A program made the position numbers and the translations under genes. Positions 1 through 8,664 of a stretch of 45,381 bases of DNA are shown here, in pieces. Position 1 is the first letter of the stretch. The number at the start of each line of letters is the position of its first letter. The stretch is from the NCBI GenBank assembly GCA_913048175.1, contig CAJWVX010000008.1:1-45381 (forward strand), read 5' to 3'. Source of the stretch: an uncultured Flavobacteriales bacterium (lineage in GTDB: Bacteria; Bacteroidota; Bacteroidia; Flavobacteriales_E; Vicingaceae). Under the pieces are notes generated by a model. The model saw only the letters and a program-made list of their open reading frames with translations. It made no database searches and had not been told where the DNA came from.

Positions 1-2
1 CT

Positions 3-455
3 TATTTGCTATCTATCATAGATGTTCATACTCGTAAGATATTAAAAGATTATTTTTCTTTTTCAATAAAGCAAGATAAAGTAATAACCTTTCTTGCAGA
101 GGTGTTTTTAGATTACCAATATCCTGACAATGTAGTTATTAGGAGTGATAATGGAAGTCAGTTTATTGCTAAAAGTGTTCGTGAATATCTTAGTCTAATA
201 GGCGTTCAACAGGAGTTTACACATGTTGCCACACCAGAAGAAAACGCACACATAGAGGCTTATCATGGCATACTAAAGAAAGAAGTTTTTACACGAGTGG
301 ATTATAGAACTTTTGGAGAAATTGAACAAATATTAAAAAGATATGTAATTTTCTACAATAATATTAGACTTCATGGCCTTTTGGGACGAATGACTCCAAT
401 GGAAAAATGGAAACAAGACAAACATTTAATTTTAATGAATAAATTAACAGCTTAA
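3..455 (+). CDS. IS3-family transposase OrfB, C-terminal part (cut by window edge)
   Basis: This is the catalytic half of an rve-type DDE transposase, the enzyme that cuts and joins the ends of an IS3-family element. Counting from the TTG at base 6, the catalytic triad is visible as D6 (in IIDVHTR), D48 (in RSDNGSQF) and E84 (in EENAHIEAYHG), which gives the DD(35)E spacing of the family. The frame remains open to the left edge, so the N-terminal helix-turn-helix part lies outside the window. The element's right end probably lies at base 500. The C-terminal part shows no internal stop, so the enzyme could be intact. The IS sits beside a decayed flavin-reductase gene, which fits a region undergoing decay. 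Confidence 0.9.
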   Translation, partial: YLLSIIDVHTRKILKDYFSFSIKQDKVITFLAEVFLDYQYPDNVVIRSDNGSQFIAKSVREYLSLIGVQQEFTHVATPEENAHIEAYHGILKKEVFTRVDYRTFGEIEQILKRYVIFYNNIRLHGLLGRMTPMEKWKQDKHLILMNKLTA

Positions 456-470
456 TTAATCATCGAATTT

Positions 471-500
471 TAGAATAACACTCTCGTTTAACGGGGGGCA
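471..500 (+). repeat. probable right terminal inverted repeat of the IS3-family element
   Basis: Sixteen bases after the transposase stop comes a stretch ending in CGTTTAACGGGGGGCA. Read inward it begins TGCCCCCCGTTAAACG, a TG...CA end with a C-run, as is common for IS3-family termini. The left end and any target duplication are outside the window, so the boundary at 500 is inferred from the terminal CA. Confidence 0.55.
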
Positions 501-610
501 AAACATCCACCACCCTCATTTGGGTTAACTCCGCAAGTAAAGCCTTCATTCTTATAGTAGGCTTTAAAACTGTTTTGTTTAATCTGATTTACCTTTCTAA
601 TTAACTCTAC

Positions 611-1103
611 TCAAAGACTAATATTAGAAATTTCATTGTTCACAAAATTATCATTAAAGTTTGGTAAGTAAAATGATTCCAAAACATCAGTTAGATTTCT
701 AGGAAATAGATCAAAAGCTAAATTAAGCAAATTTGCTTCTTCTCTTCCATCAGAAGGAGTTGTAAGCAATAGAATAGGTTTTTTAAACTACTTTTTTATT
801 AGGAGTTCTTGATAGGCAATCGTAACTATTTTTTAAGTTAAAATTATAAGAACCATTGTGTTCTGCTAAAGAAACAATTAATAAAACAGATTTATCAATT
901 TTATTTGCCAGTGCTACTATTTTACTCGGAATATAATGTCCAACTTTTTTATCATCAATATTGGTTTCAACTTCATAATAAATTAAGCTAATTTGCTCAA
1001 AATTTTATTTTTCAAATAACGGAGTTGCATAACTCGATAATTTTATGTTGATCGTATTAATACTATTCTTGCCAGAAAGTGCAACTATTTTCAGCTGTAC
1101 TAT
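611..1103 (-). pseudogene. decayed NADPH-dependent FMN reductase-type oxidoreductase
   Basis: Reading the minus strand, recognisable pieces of a flavodoxin-like NAD(P)H:FMN reductase appear in order: KIVALSGKNSINTINIKLSSYA, then IPSKIVALANKIDKSVLLIVSLAEHNGSY (split here as IPSKIVALANKID and SVLLIVSLAEHNGSY), then KPILLLTTPSDGREEANLLN and SFYLPNFNDNF. SLAEHNGSY is the typical flavin-binding stretch of this family. The gene is broken: no ATG is found (ATA stands near the expected start), there is a stop around 1005-1007, a stop plus frameshift around 783-788, and a stop at 611-613. After that stop the same frame continues towards the IS end. It lies directly downstream of the bacilliredoxin gene and was probably co-transcribed with it. 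The family assignment is fairly secure; the exact ends are not. Confidence 0.75.
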
Positions 1104-1114
1104 TTTTTATCCTA

Positions 1115-1450
1115 TTATAAATATGTTTCTATTTTATCAGGATCTATAGTGTGATGCGTAACCGTATAAATAGGTAATTCATTTTTTAACACAATTATTT
1201 GAGGAGATTGATGCTGTACATCTAATTTTGTAGCAATTAAATTAGAAATTGATCGATGACTCAATAAATCTAAATAATTAAAATCTGCCTTAGCTATTAA
1301 TTTATCATTTCCGTTTACTAATTTATCTTTGGCGTGAGCACTGATACCGCAGCTAACACTATCTTTAAATATTATCTGTGTTCGGGTATTTGATTTTTTT
1401 ATTATTAAATCAAGCTCTTCTTCTGATTTAAACTCTTTCCAATTATCCAT
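1115..1450 (-). CDS. monothiol bacilliredoxin BrxC/YtxJ family protein
   Basis: This is a 111-residue thioredoxin-fold protein of the YtxJ family. The family removes bacillithiol from S-bacillithiolated proteins in the cytoplasm. The motif SCGIS (C34) follows a strand QIIFKDS, matching the TCxIS-type active site of YtxJ/BrxC; only this one cysteine is present there, as expected for a monothiol type. The N-terminal WKEFKSEEELDLIIKKS is also typical. It starts at an ATG and the decayed flavin reductase follows it after about 12 bases. It implies that the host makes bacillithiol or a similar thiol; no biosynthesis genes are seen here. Confidence 0.8.
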   Translation of the reverse strand: MDNWKEFKSEEELDLIIKKSNTRTQIIFKDSVSCGISAHAKDKLVNGNDKLIAKADFNYLDLLSHRSISNLIATKLDVQHQSPQIIVLKNELPIYTVTHHTIDPDKIETYL

Positions 1451-1838
1451 AATCTATATTTATTAAGGTTGTTCGTTTATATTTGTTTATTGCAAGTAGT
1501 ACAGATATACTTTTTTTAGTGCTTATGAATAGTATTTACATCTTCATATACAATTTTACTAATAAAGCTTTCTTAAATATCACCTTCGAGTTTTAAATGT
1601 TTACCTTTTATGATAATAAATATTAGCATCTAATTAATGTTAAATTGTTTAGCCAATTTAATGTTATAATCTGATTTTTCAAGAAAATCACTTAGTCTTT
1701 ATTTTCAAAACTTAATTTTCCTAAAATGAGTAATAAAGATTTGTAAGGTTGCATAAATCCTTATAAAAATCGAGTATAATAAGTTCATCTTGTTTATGAT
1801 AAGTTTAAACTACTACTAGATTTCTTAATCTCATAATA
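1451..1838. other. intergenic stretch with possible decayed coding
   Basis: No intact gene is seen. On the minus strand, around 1620-1760, a short frame beginning MQPYKSLLLILGKLSFENKD is followed, after a stop and frame change, by residues resembling FLEKSDYNIKLAKQFNIN. This hints at a broken small gene of unknown kind. The remainder is A+T-rich sequence without clear signals. Confidence 0.3.
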
Positions 1839-2369
1839 TTATGCTAGGATATCTGAGTACATAGCTCTTAGTTTAGCAAGTTTTGGATCGATAACAACTC
1901 TACAATAGCCATTATCTGAATTTTCATTATAATAATCTTGATGTTCTTTATCTGCAATATGAAATTCTTTGGCTACAGATAATTCTGTAACTATTGAGTC
2001 AGAAAAATAATCTTTAACTTCTGAAAACACGTTTTCCGCAATATATTTTTGATTATTAGTATGATAGTAAATGACAGACCTATATTGCGTACCTCTATCT
2101 GCACCTTGTTTATTTAATTGAGTTGGGTCATGACTTGTCATAAATACAGTAATCAAATCATGATAACTGATTTCATCAGCGTCAAAAGTTACTTGAACTA
2201 CTTCTGCATGTCCAGTTTTTCCAGAACAGACTTCTCTGTATGTTGGTATTCCCGGAACTATTCCTCCAGTATAACCAGATGCTATTTTTTCAACCCCTTT
2301 TAATCGTTGTATTACTGCTTCGATACACCAAAAACAACCAGCTCCAAATGTTGCGATTTCAATTTTCAT
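1839..2369 (-). CDS. msrA: peptide methionine-(S)-S-oxide reductase MsrA
   Basis: MsrA reduces the S epimer of methionine sulfoxide in proteins and free methionine sulfoxide, using thioredoxin. The 176-residue length is typical. The active-site motif GAGCFWC is at residues 9-15 with catalytic C12. GVEKIASGYTGG, GHAEVVQVTFD, HDPTQLNKQGADRGTQYRS and the IADKEHQDYY stretch are all canonical. The gene starts 2 bases after the msrB stop, so the two are surely translated from one message and together repair both epimers. The ATG start puts the motif at the usual distance from the N-terminus, with no signal peptide, so it is cytoplasmic. Confidence 0.97.
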   Translation of the reverse strand: MKIEIATFGAGCFWCIEAVIQRLKGVEKIASGYTGGIVPGIPTYREVCSGKTGHAEVVQVTFDADEISYHDLITVFMTSHDPTQLNKQGADRGTQYRSVIYYHTNNQKYIAENVFSEVKDYFSDSIVTELSVAKEFHIADKEHQDYYNENSDNGYCRVVIDPKLAKLRAMYSDILA

Positions 2370-2371
2370 AA

Positions 2372-2821
2372 TTACTTTCTTTTTTTAATTAAGTGAATAG
2401 ATTCTGAATTAACACAATATCTGAGTCCGCTTGGTTCAGGTCCGTCCGGAAAAACATGTCCTAAATGGCCATCACAAGTATTACACATTGCTTCAACTCT
2501 TGTCATTCCAAAAGAGGAATCCTTGTGATATTTTATCGCATTTAAAACAATAGGTTCTGTAAAGCTTGGCCATCCACTTCCTGAGTCAAATTTAATAGTT
2601 GAGTCAAACAATAAGTTGTTACAACAAATACAGCTATATTCACCAGCATCGTGAGTACTACATAATGCACCTGAACCTGCTCTTTCAGTACCTTTTAAAC
2701 GAGCTATTCTAAACTGCTCTGGAGTTAATATAGTTTCCCATTCTGATTCAGTCTTTTCTATGCGTTCTAATGGTTCAGGACTTCCATTTTTTGCATATTT
2801 TAAAACATCATTCCAATTCAT
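2372..2821 (-). CDS. msrB: peptide methionine-(R)-S-oxide reductase MsrB
   Basis: MsrB reduces the R epimer of protein-bound methionine sulfoxide. In the 149-residue protein the zinc-site pairs C64/C67 (EYSCICC) and C113/C116 (MCNTC) are present. SGSGWPSF is at residues 80-87 and the catalytic cysteine is C136 in RYCVNS. C54 in GALCSTHD is a candidate resolving cysteine. There is no signal peptide. It is the first gene of the msrB-msrA pair, with msrA 2 bases downstream. Confidence 0.97.
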   Translation of the reverse strand: MNWNDVLKYAKNGSPEPLERIEKTESEWETILTPEQFRIARLKGTERAGSGALCSTHDAGEYSCICCNNLLFDSTIKFDSGSGWPSFTEPIVLNAIKYHKDSSFGMTRVEAMCNTCDGHLGHVFPDGPEPSGLRYCVNSESIHLIKKRK

Positions 2822-3047
2822 ATCTATCCTTTTAATCGTTAATAAAACTATTACTTATAGATTTTATTTTATCAAGCTGTTATTCCTCAATAAAATGATT
2901 TATTTATATAACATAAATGTTGCATACTTCAATTTTAATAATTCCGATACCTTTTCTATTTGATTTTACCATTTTAATATCTTGTCTATTGTACATCAAA
3001 AAATAAGAATCCTTTTTAACCTTATTTACAACATTTCAAATTGTAAA

Positions 3048-3272
3048 CTATCGGTTGATTATTGTCCTAGATAAAAAACTTTCCAAACTGTTTTTAAAAT
3101 TTGAATATTCCTCTTTAGGAATTTTAATTATTGAAAAAGTATGTGATCTGTAGTATATTATTCTAGTATAGAAAAATTCACTATCATGATTTAAAATGTA
3201 ATAAAATCGTTTATTAAAACTTGTAATTTTAAGCGTTAAAAATTTCTCAATGTTAATATTCTTTAGCATCAA
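3048..3272 (-). CDS. small hypothetical protein
   Basis: This is a 74-residue frame starting MMLKNINIEKFLTLKIT and rich in aromatic and basic residues. I do not recognise it. It lies alone in very A+T-rich DNA, where open frames of this length can occur by chance, and no clear promoter or ribosome site supports it. It could be a short orphan gene or a fragment of an older one. Confidence 0.35.
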   Translation of the reverse strand: MMLKNINIEKFLTLKITSFNKRFYYILNHDSEFFYTRIIYYRSHTFSIIKIPKEEYSNFKNSLESFLSRTIINR

Positions 3273-4062
3273 TAATTAGCTTATTACTATCACAATTATA
3301 CATTAATAAAGAAAGTTCATTATTCTTTGTTCTAATTTTAGAATATTAAAATTCTTTTTAGTTGTGTCAAAAAACTCAAACATTCAAGATTTTTTTCTGT
3401 AAATTTTAATATTAACTATTACCTTCTCAAAATTACACAAAAACGTTAAATTATTTAATTCAAAATTTGATTGTTTGAGTATGTTCTAAAAAATATTAAG
3501 AATTATTTTAATGATAAAGAGCATAAGACAATAGAAGATAGAATAAATCACAATACTTTTTAATTTTCTTTTTTAAAACCTAATGTACATTGTATATTTT
3601 CCTCGTAATTTTAAATATTACACAGCATCTGAATAAGTAAAGTTTTACCTATTCTATTTTAATTTTCCTCCTATTTATCGCTTTATGTAAGTGGTATTTC
3701 GCCTTGTAAAATTTAATAGAATTTTAGCTTTAGCACATCTTGCATATCATACAAAAGCTATGAATACCATTATAAAAAATTACAAAAGAAAAAAAAGAAG
3801 TTTAGATTTAAAGGTATCGAATTGTTATCTTAACAATTTCTCTTATCTAACTTCATAGTATAAATGTTTAAACTAAAGAAAGTAAAATATGAGTGGTTAA
3901 TTTCTAATAATGCATATTATAGATCAAGAATGTGTAAGGTCAAAATATTGCTATTGTACAGAGATTAAGTACAATGAAAGAACTTATACCGCTTCAATAA
4001 AAACAAAGCAAGTAGCTATAAATAATACAAGCTCTATTTACAAAGAATTATTTTCTAATAAC
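3273..4062. other. gene-free A+T-rich stretch
   Basis: About 790 bases of very A+T-rich sequence with no open frame that I can support on either strand. It probably belongs to the decayed zone on the left side of the window. The only signal is the promoter element just at its right end. Confidence 0.6.
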
Positions 4063-4070
4063 TATCTTTG
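4063..4070 (+). promoter_or_regulatory. Bacteroidota -7 promoter element
   Basis: TATCTTTG fits the TAnnTTTG consensus exactly. It lies 14 bases before the ATG at 4085, so the transcript would have a very short leader. No clear -33 TTG is seen. Confidence 0.45.
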
Positions 4071-4084
4071 CAAAAAATAAACAG

Positions 4085-4450
4085 ATGGCAAGTTACCTAA
4101 CAAACGTAGTATATAGCGACTCAGAAAATACATTGTATTGTGATGAAATTCAACTATTTAAAAGAAATAAGGAAGTAGTTGCAAAAATAGATTATTCTAG
4201 CAATGCTCAACTTAGGAAAAATACAAGCCGAATTAGGTTGAATTTTGAAGAGTTAATAGATAATATTGAAAATATTAAGGAGATAACTTGTGAAGGTCTA
4301 GATAAAAAAGTAAGTAGATATTTTAAATCTATAGATAGTGATCCAAAAAAACTGAGAAGGTTCTGTTTAATAGTTATTGGAGAGGAAGAATCTAAGTTTG
4401 AGTGTAATTTTACCCTATCAAATAATCAATTTAGAATTACAAGGAAATAA
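4085..4450 (+). CDS. hypothetical protein, 121 residues
   Basis: I do not recognise this protein. It is soluble, has no signal peptide or membrane segment, and starts MASYLTNVVYSDSENTLYCD. The N-terminal part looks like beta strands, residues 45-85 look helical (FEELIDNIENIKEIT), and it ends in strands (CNFTLSNNQFRITRK). A TAnnTTTG promoter element sits just upstream and an inverted repeat downstream, so it is probably expressed as a single-gene unit. It stands alone in gene-poor DNA and may be an acquired orphan. Confidence 0.6.
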   Translation: MASYLTNVVYSDSENTLYCDEIQLFKRNKEVVAKIDYSSNAQLRKNTSRIRLNFEELIDNIENIKEITCEGLDKKVSRYFKSIDSDPKKLRRFCLIVIGEEESKFECNFTLSNNQFRITRK

Positions 4451-4481
4451 GGTGGTTTATTATTAATTCTTGCAAACCTAT

Positions 4482-4516
4482 TTAGAATTTTGTTCCATTA
4501 ATTATTAAAATTCTAA
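4482..4516 (+). terminator. possible terminator hairpin after the 121-residue gene
   Basis: TTAGAATTTT and AAAATTCTAA form a perfect 10-bp inverted repeat separated by 15 bases, about 30 bases after the stop at 4450. The stem is A+T rich and no strong T-run follows, so the call is weak. Confidence 0.35.
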
Positions 4517-6342
4517 GCAGTGTAAATTTCTAGGTAGCAATTTTTAATAGCACAACTAATTATAGGCTACTTTAATGTTATAAGAATTAATCAGCAGTTC
4601 AGTTTAAAATTAAAAGCCTTCTACACTTATATTGCTGATAGCCAAATAGTTATTATTTTAATACTTATCATATATAAGATAAGAATACATTGATAATCAT
4701 TATAAGTAATATTTGGTTTTTATTATTTCATTAAAATAAATTGAATTCAGCATCAATAAAATTAACACTTCTTAAAATTCATAAACAATCTTACACCAAT
4801 TTTAAAATATGCTATTATTCACTGCTCATATTTTTTATTGAACTGTTCATGAACTCTTAGACTTTATTTAATCATGCCTTTTATTTTCGGAATATTCTTA
4901 ACTTTTAAGCTCTTTTTTAATAAAATGTTTATCATTTTAGCCTATTATTTTATTAAAAGTATTGTTGAAATATATTTCTTTTTATTTGTTCTTATAATTA
5001 TTTTATTCAGGAATTACTTTCCATTTTTGGGAACTAATTTGAATGAGTTTAATTTTTAAAATAACTGATTAACAAACGTTTAACTTTTTGGTTAACTAAT
5101 TGATCCTTTTTATTATAAAACCGTCTAAAATATTTCTTATGAAATCTAAAAATGAAAAATACCCTCGTAAAAGAAATTACAAATTCCAATATGACGCTTA
5201 AAAGGAAAATGAAAGTTCTTAAATTGTTAGATAGCGCATTTAGAGAATATTTGGGAGTAATTTACCTCTAAGATAAAGAACTTGAGCAGAAAGATATTTT
5301 AAATAGATCTTTATAATTTTAAATTGCAAATAAAATATTTTTAAAAGAAAATTAGGATTAATTATTTTGGTCAGATTATCAAAAAAGAAGTGCTTAAAAA
5401 TAATCAGAAGCTTAATATTGGCTTTGATCTTTCGCCAAGTATTTAATATTCCAAGTTAAAATAGATTGTCAGTTCATTGATAAGGAAATATTTATGAATA
5501 GGGTTTTTCTAACTCCCACCAAATTCATTTTCATATCCACCAGAAAAAATATAGAATCAATATCCTTGTTCTACATCAAATAGTTGTTTAAGGTTCAGTT
5601 TTATCAAACTGAGCTATGTGTTGTTTATTACCTTTAGTTTCTATAATATCACTATTCCTTTATGCATAAAGAATTACCTGTTCCTGCAGGTTGTAACTTC
5701 ATTCTCTACAAACTAAATAAAGCGATATCCAAACCATATTTTACATCTTTTTTAAAATTTTCAGATTAATGGATAGCAATCTCTATTTTATTGGTTAAAA
5801 TTTGACTTGGATATGTTAATTCATATTCTATAACATTACTGTTTAACACATTTATAACATACTACACTAGCTATTGTCCTATTATCAGAATGATAGTTAA
5901 ATCAGCTGCAGCATTCAACAACTTTGTTGCTTTATTATTACGAATTGCAAAGAACAACTTCATCTAATAGAAATATTCAGCTGCTAAGTGCTTTGGCAAA
6001 TATTAATAACACCATACAAAAGATACTTTGCAAGCATTCTTTAGAAAGTTTATTTTTTCTAATTCTAATAAATTTCTATTTTGAACTAATAAATTACTGT
6101 CTCTCTTTTGGGTTAATTCGCACAGTAATTTTTTATCAATAAAATCAGCATTCTTATTTTTGGCAATTTCTAACATACAATCTATTAATTTCACCTTCAT
6201 TAGATTTACTCTGAATACTTTAAAAAATTCTCATAATAAGAATTTTACTCTCAAATTGATCTTTAATTACGATACTTAAATATGCTAAATAGCTTTATTA
6301 CAATATTTTATGTTTTTGGATTAGTTTTTAATATATAATAAA
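4517..6342. other. gene-poor stretch with stop-interrupted coding remnants
   Basis: No intact gene is supported here. On the plus strand around 5140-5330, frames such as MKSKNEKYPRKRNYKFQYDA and KVLKLLDSAFREYLGVIYL are each cut by stops and frame changes. On the minus strand, from about 6200 down to 5400, a series of pieces occurs with stops between them: DCMLEIAKNKNADFIDKK, NVIEYELTYPSQILTNK, KKDVKYGLDIALFSL and GGYENEFGG. Their amino-acid make-up is protein-like, so they are probably remains of one or more dead genes. I cannot name the families. Confidence 0.4.
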
Positions 6343-6729
6343 ATGATGAGTTATCTAATAAAAATATTATCTCTCCTTATAGGATTTACATTTATTCTAT
6401 CTCCTATTAATATAAATGCTCAAATCAATGATCACAAGCTATTTGTTTATGGTAAAGTTTTGCAGGATGAAAAATCTGATATAATCATATTTAGAGAGGT
6501 AGATAATGAATGGAAAATTATAAGAACAATGAAATCAAGAACACGATATAATTTTGTTCTAAATTTAGAACACAAGCATTATGTGGTATTTCAAAGAAGA
6601 GATGGTTTAATAAAGGCTCTATACATAGATCAAAATAAAACTGGTAAATGGAAAATGAAATTTGATATTGTATTCTCCAGTTTTCCAGAAAAAGAAATAA
6701 ATTTACAAGATTTAATTTCAGTTAAATAA
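6343..6729 (+). CDS. small secreted protein of unknown function
   Basis: This 128-residue protein begins with a signal peptide (about residues 1-25, hydrophobic core ILSLLIGFTFILSP, cleavage probably after NINA). The mature part is about 100 residues of alternating short strands, beginning KLFVYGKVLQDEKSDIIIF, which recalls a small carboxypeptidase-regulatory-like or transthyretin-type beta fold; that is only an impression. ATG-ATG offers two starts, one codon apart. It stands alone between decayed regions. Location is probably periplasm or outer surface. Confidence 0.6.
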   Translation: MMSYLIKILSLLIGFTFILSPININAQINDHKLFVYGKVLQDEKSDIIIFREVDNEWKIIRTMKSRTRYNFVLNLEHKHYVVFQRRDGLIKALYIDQNKTGKWKMKFDIVFSSFPEKEINLQDLISVK

Positions 6730-7671
6730 TTATAAACTAATAAAATATTTATTAAAAAATGATTAGAGTTGCTCATACTTATAAAATTGATACTTCTTAC
6801 AATACCCAGTTATCATTGGTTCAATTAGATTTGAAAGTATTTTAATCTTGGATAGATGCTTTTTAACTAAATGATATACACTTTATATAACTATCTATTA
6901 ATTGTATATATATTAGGCTTTGCTATTTGGTTCAATTTAGAATTATAAAAAGCCTTATGATCTTTATATTGTTACAACACTTGTAATATATTTTATGTGT
7001 GTGCTCATTCTTAAACTTATTTTTATTTCCAGTAAATGGTCAAATCTTCTATATTAAATTCTTAGGCACCAATAGACTTAAGCTCTTTCCTTTTATAGGA
7101 TATCTGTTGGTCATCTTGAACTGATTCAGGAGTATCTAATCCCTTAAAAAAGTAGAAGCTATTTGATTTAATATTTTCGGGCTTTCAATGGATACAACAT
7201 GACCTCACAAATTGATTATTGACAGGACGCCTTTTTTTTGATTTGATGTAAATTTCTTAGCTGAACTCATAAAAATATTATCTTGGTCTACATTACTATT
7301 AAACATAGTCTGGTCAAATTCCTCTTGACATATTCTTTGATTAACTTGGAGAAAGGCTTGTATAACTAAACCATTTCAAATATTAAACGCTTGCCATTCG
7401 TTTACTATTTTTTAGAAAGATATAACGACTTAAACAATCGGTTTTTCTGGGTAGGACAATAAAACTAAACAAGGAGTAAAAGTCACGAAAAGATAAAATG
7501 TAAGTGAGGAATTCCCAACAAAAAGTAGTACAAATAGGTTAAGACTTATGCTGCATTTTTCAATTTGATAAATTCACTACCTCTCTTCCACTTTCACAAT
7601 GAAATACCTCTATATTAGCTTTAATTATTTCGAGATTAATAAAATGTTCTGCACATTTTTTATGCTACTAA
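6730..7671. other. non-coding stretch with a possible hydrolase remnant
   Basis: No intact gene is seen. On the minus strand near 7120-7200 the frame reads GHVVSIESPKILNQIASTF, which resembles the C-terminal end of an alpha/beta hydrolase, where a His near a (G)H..(x)E-P motif precedes the last helix. It is bounded by stops, and a further open piece (QAFLQVNQRICQEEFDQTMF) lies upstream. This suggests a dead hydrolase-like gene. No terminator for the heme operon was found here. Confidence 0.3.
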
Positions 7672-8664
7672 TTACAGTTCTTGAAATTCAAATGTTGGTG
7701 TTCCTTTTATTCCATTGCTATCATAAAAATCAATAAAATGAAATTTATAATATTTATCCTCTGTGCTCTTTATAATGTAATTTTTATCAATAAAAATTGT
7801 ATAGTTTCCAGAACTAAAGCTATACTCTTTCCAATTGTAACCTATCTTATTTATATCGCTATAAAAACTATACATCTCCTTATCCTCAAGAGTAATTAAA
7901 TCAAAATCTTTATCAAAAACTGCTGCAACCTCTACTTTATTTCGATTGCTCAAACAACCTGTAACTAAATATGGTGTAGGTGGGTTTCCTTCAAAAACAT
8001 GTGTATACTGCGAAAAGACTAAATCCCAACCGTCCTTTTCAGGTTGATGATAAACAATATTTCCGTCTAATGACAGAAATGAAAAATTAAAGGAATCGTT
8101 TTTAGAAATCGTTAAAGTGATCTCATTTGTGCCATCTAGATTGGAAAATTTAACAAGATATTCATCATTAGCTACTGATAAAAAAACAATCTTGCTAAAT
8201 CCTTGATGATCAACCTCGTCAAATCCTCTATCAACGACATAAACATGGTTTGTGCCTCTCCAGTCACCAATTTCCGTACTATCTAAATTTCCTGAAATTG
8301 CATCCCAACTAAAATTTAATCCTAAAGTGTCAGATACCGCAAAAAAATCATCTTGATAGGTATTGGCAACAAGCATCGCTTTAGCCGAGTTTAAAATTAC
8401 ACGGTAGCCATTCTCTGAAGCTTCAAAACCTAAATCCCATATTTTTTTTAAATTTTGCTTAACCATAGTATTGGTTTCTAAATCAAAAAATAACTGGTAA
8501 CGATAATCAGATTCCATTTTAACACTACTGGTTTGTACACTTCCAGGGTCATGAGCAGGTACGGGCAATTCTTCTTTCTCACAAGAACAAACAATACTTA
8601 TCATAAATACTACTGAGACAACTCGTAAAGCTATTTTTAGACGAGAACTAATTTGTTTTATCAT
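7672..8664 (-). CDS. HmuY-like heme-binding lipoprotein
   Basis: HmuY-family proteins are surface lipoproteins that bind heme and hand it to a TonB-dependent receptor. The 330-residue protein has a lipoprotein signal peptide ending IVCSC (likely lipidated C28, possibly C26). A beta-rich body follows in which KKIWDLGFEASENGYRVILN and KDGWDLVFSQYTHVFE are the paired W-D-L-x-F motifs characteristic of HmuY-like folds. It is the last gene of the heme operon and its start overlaps the end of the TonB receptor by 17 bases, so the two are translationally coupled and probably form a receptor pair at the outer membrane. It resembles the type IX secreted protein that opens the operon. Confidence 0.85.
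   Translation of the reverse strand: MIKQISSRLKIALRVVSVVFMISIVCSCEKEELPVPAHDPGSVQTSSVKMESDYRYQLFFDLETNTMVKQNLKKIWDLGFEASENGYRVILNSAKAMLVANTYQDDFFAVSDTLGLNFSWDAISGNLDSTEIGDWRGTNHVYVVDRGFDEVDHQGFSKIVFLSVANDEYLVKFSNLDGTNEITLTISKNDSFNFSFLSLDGNIVYHQPEKDGWDLVFSQYTHVFEGNPPTPYLVTGCLSNRNKVEVAAVFDKDFDLITLEDKEMYSFYSDINKIGYNWKEYSFSSGNYTIFIDKNYIIKSTEDKYYKFHFIDFYDSNGIKGTPTFEFQEL

Noticed and set aside
3345-3362. AGAAT-ATTAAA-ATTCT as another Fur-type box
   Set aside because: The 6-base centre breaks the 9-1-9 geometry and no iron gene or promoter is adjacent.
4874-5059. Phe-rich 61-residue hydrophobic frame as a possible membrane peptide
   Set aside because: The composition is that of translated A+T-rich DNA; no promoter or coupling to a gene supports it.
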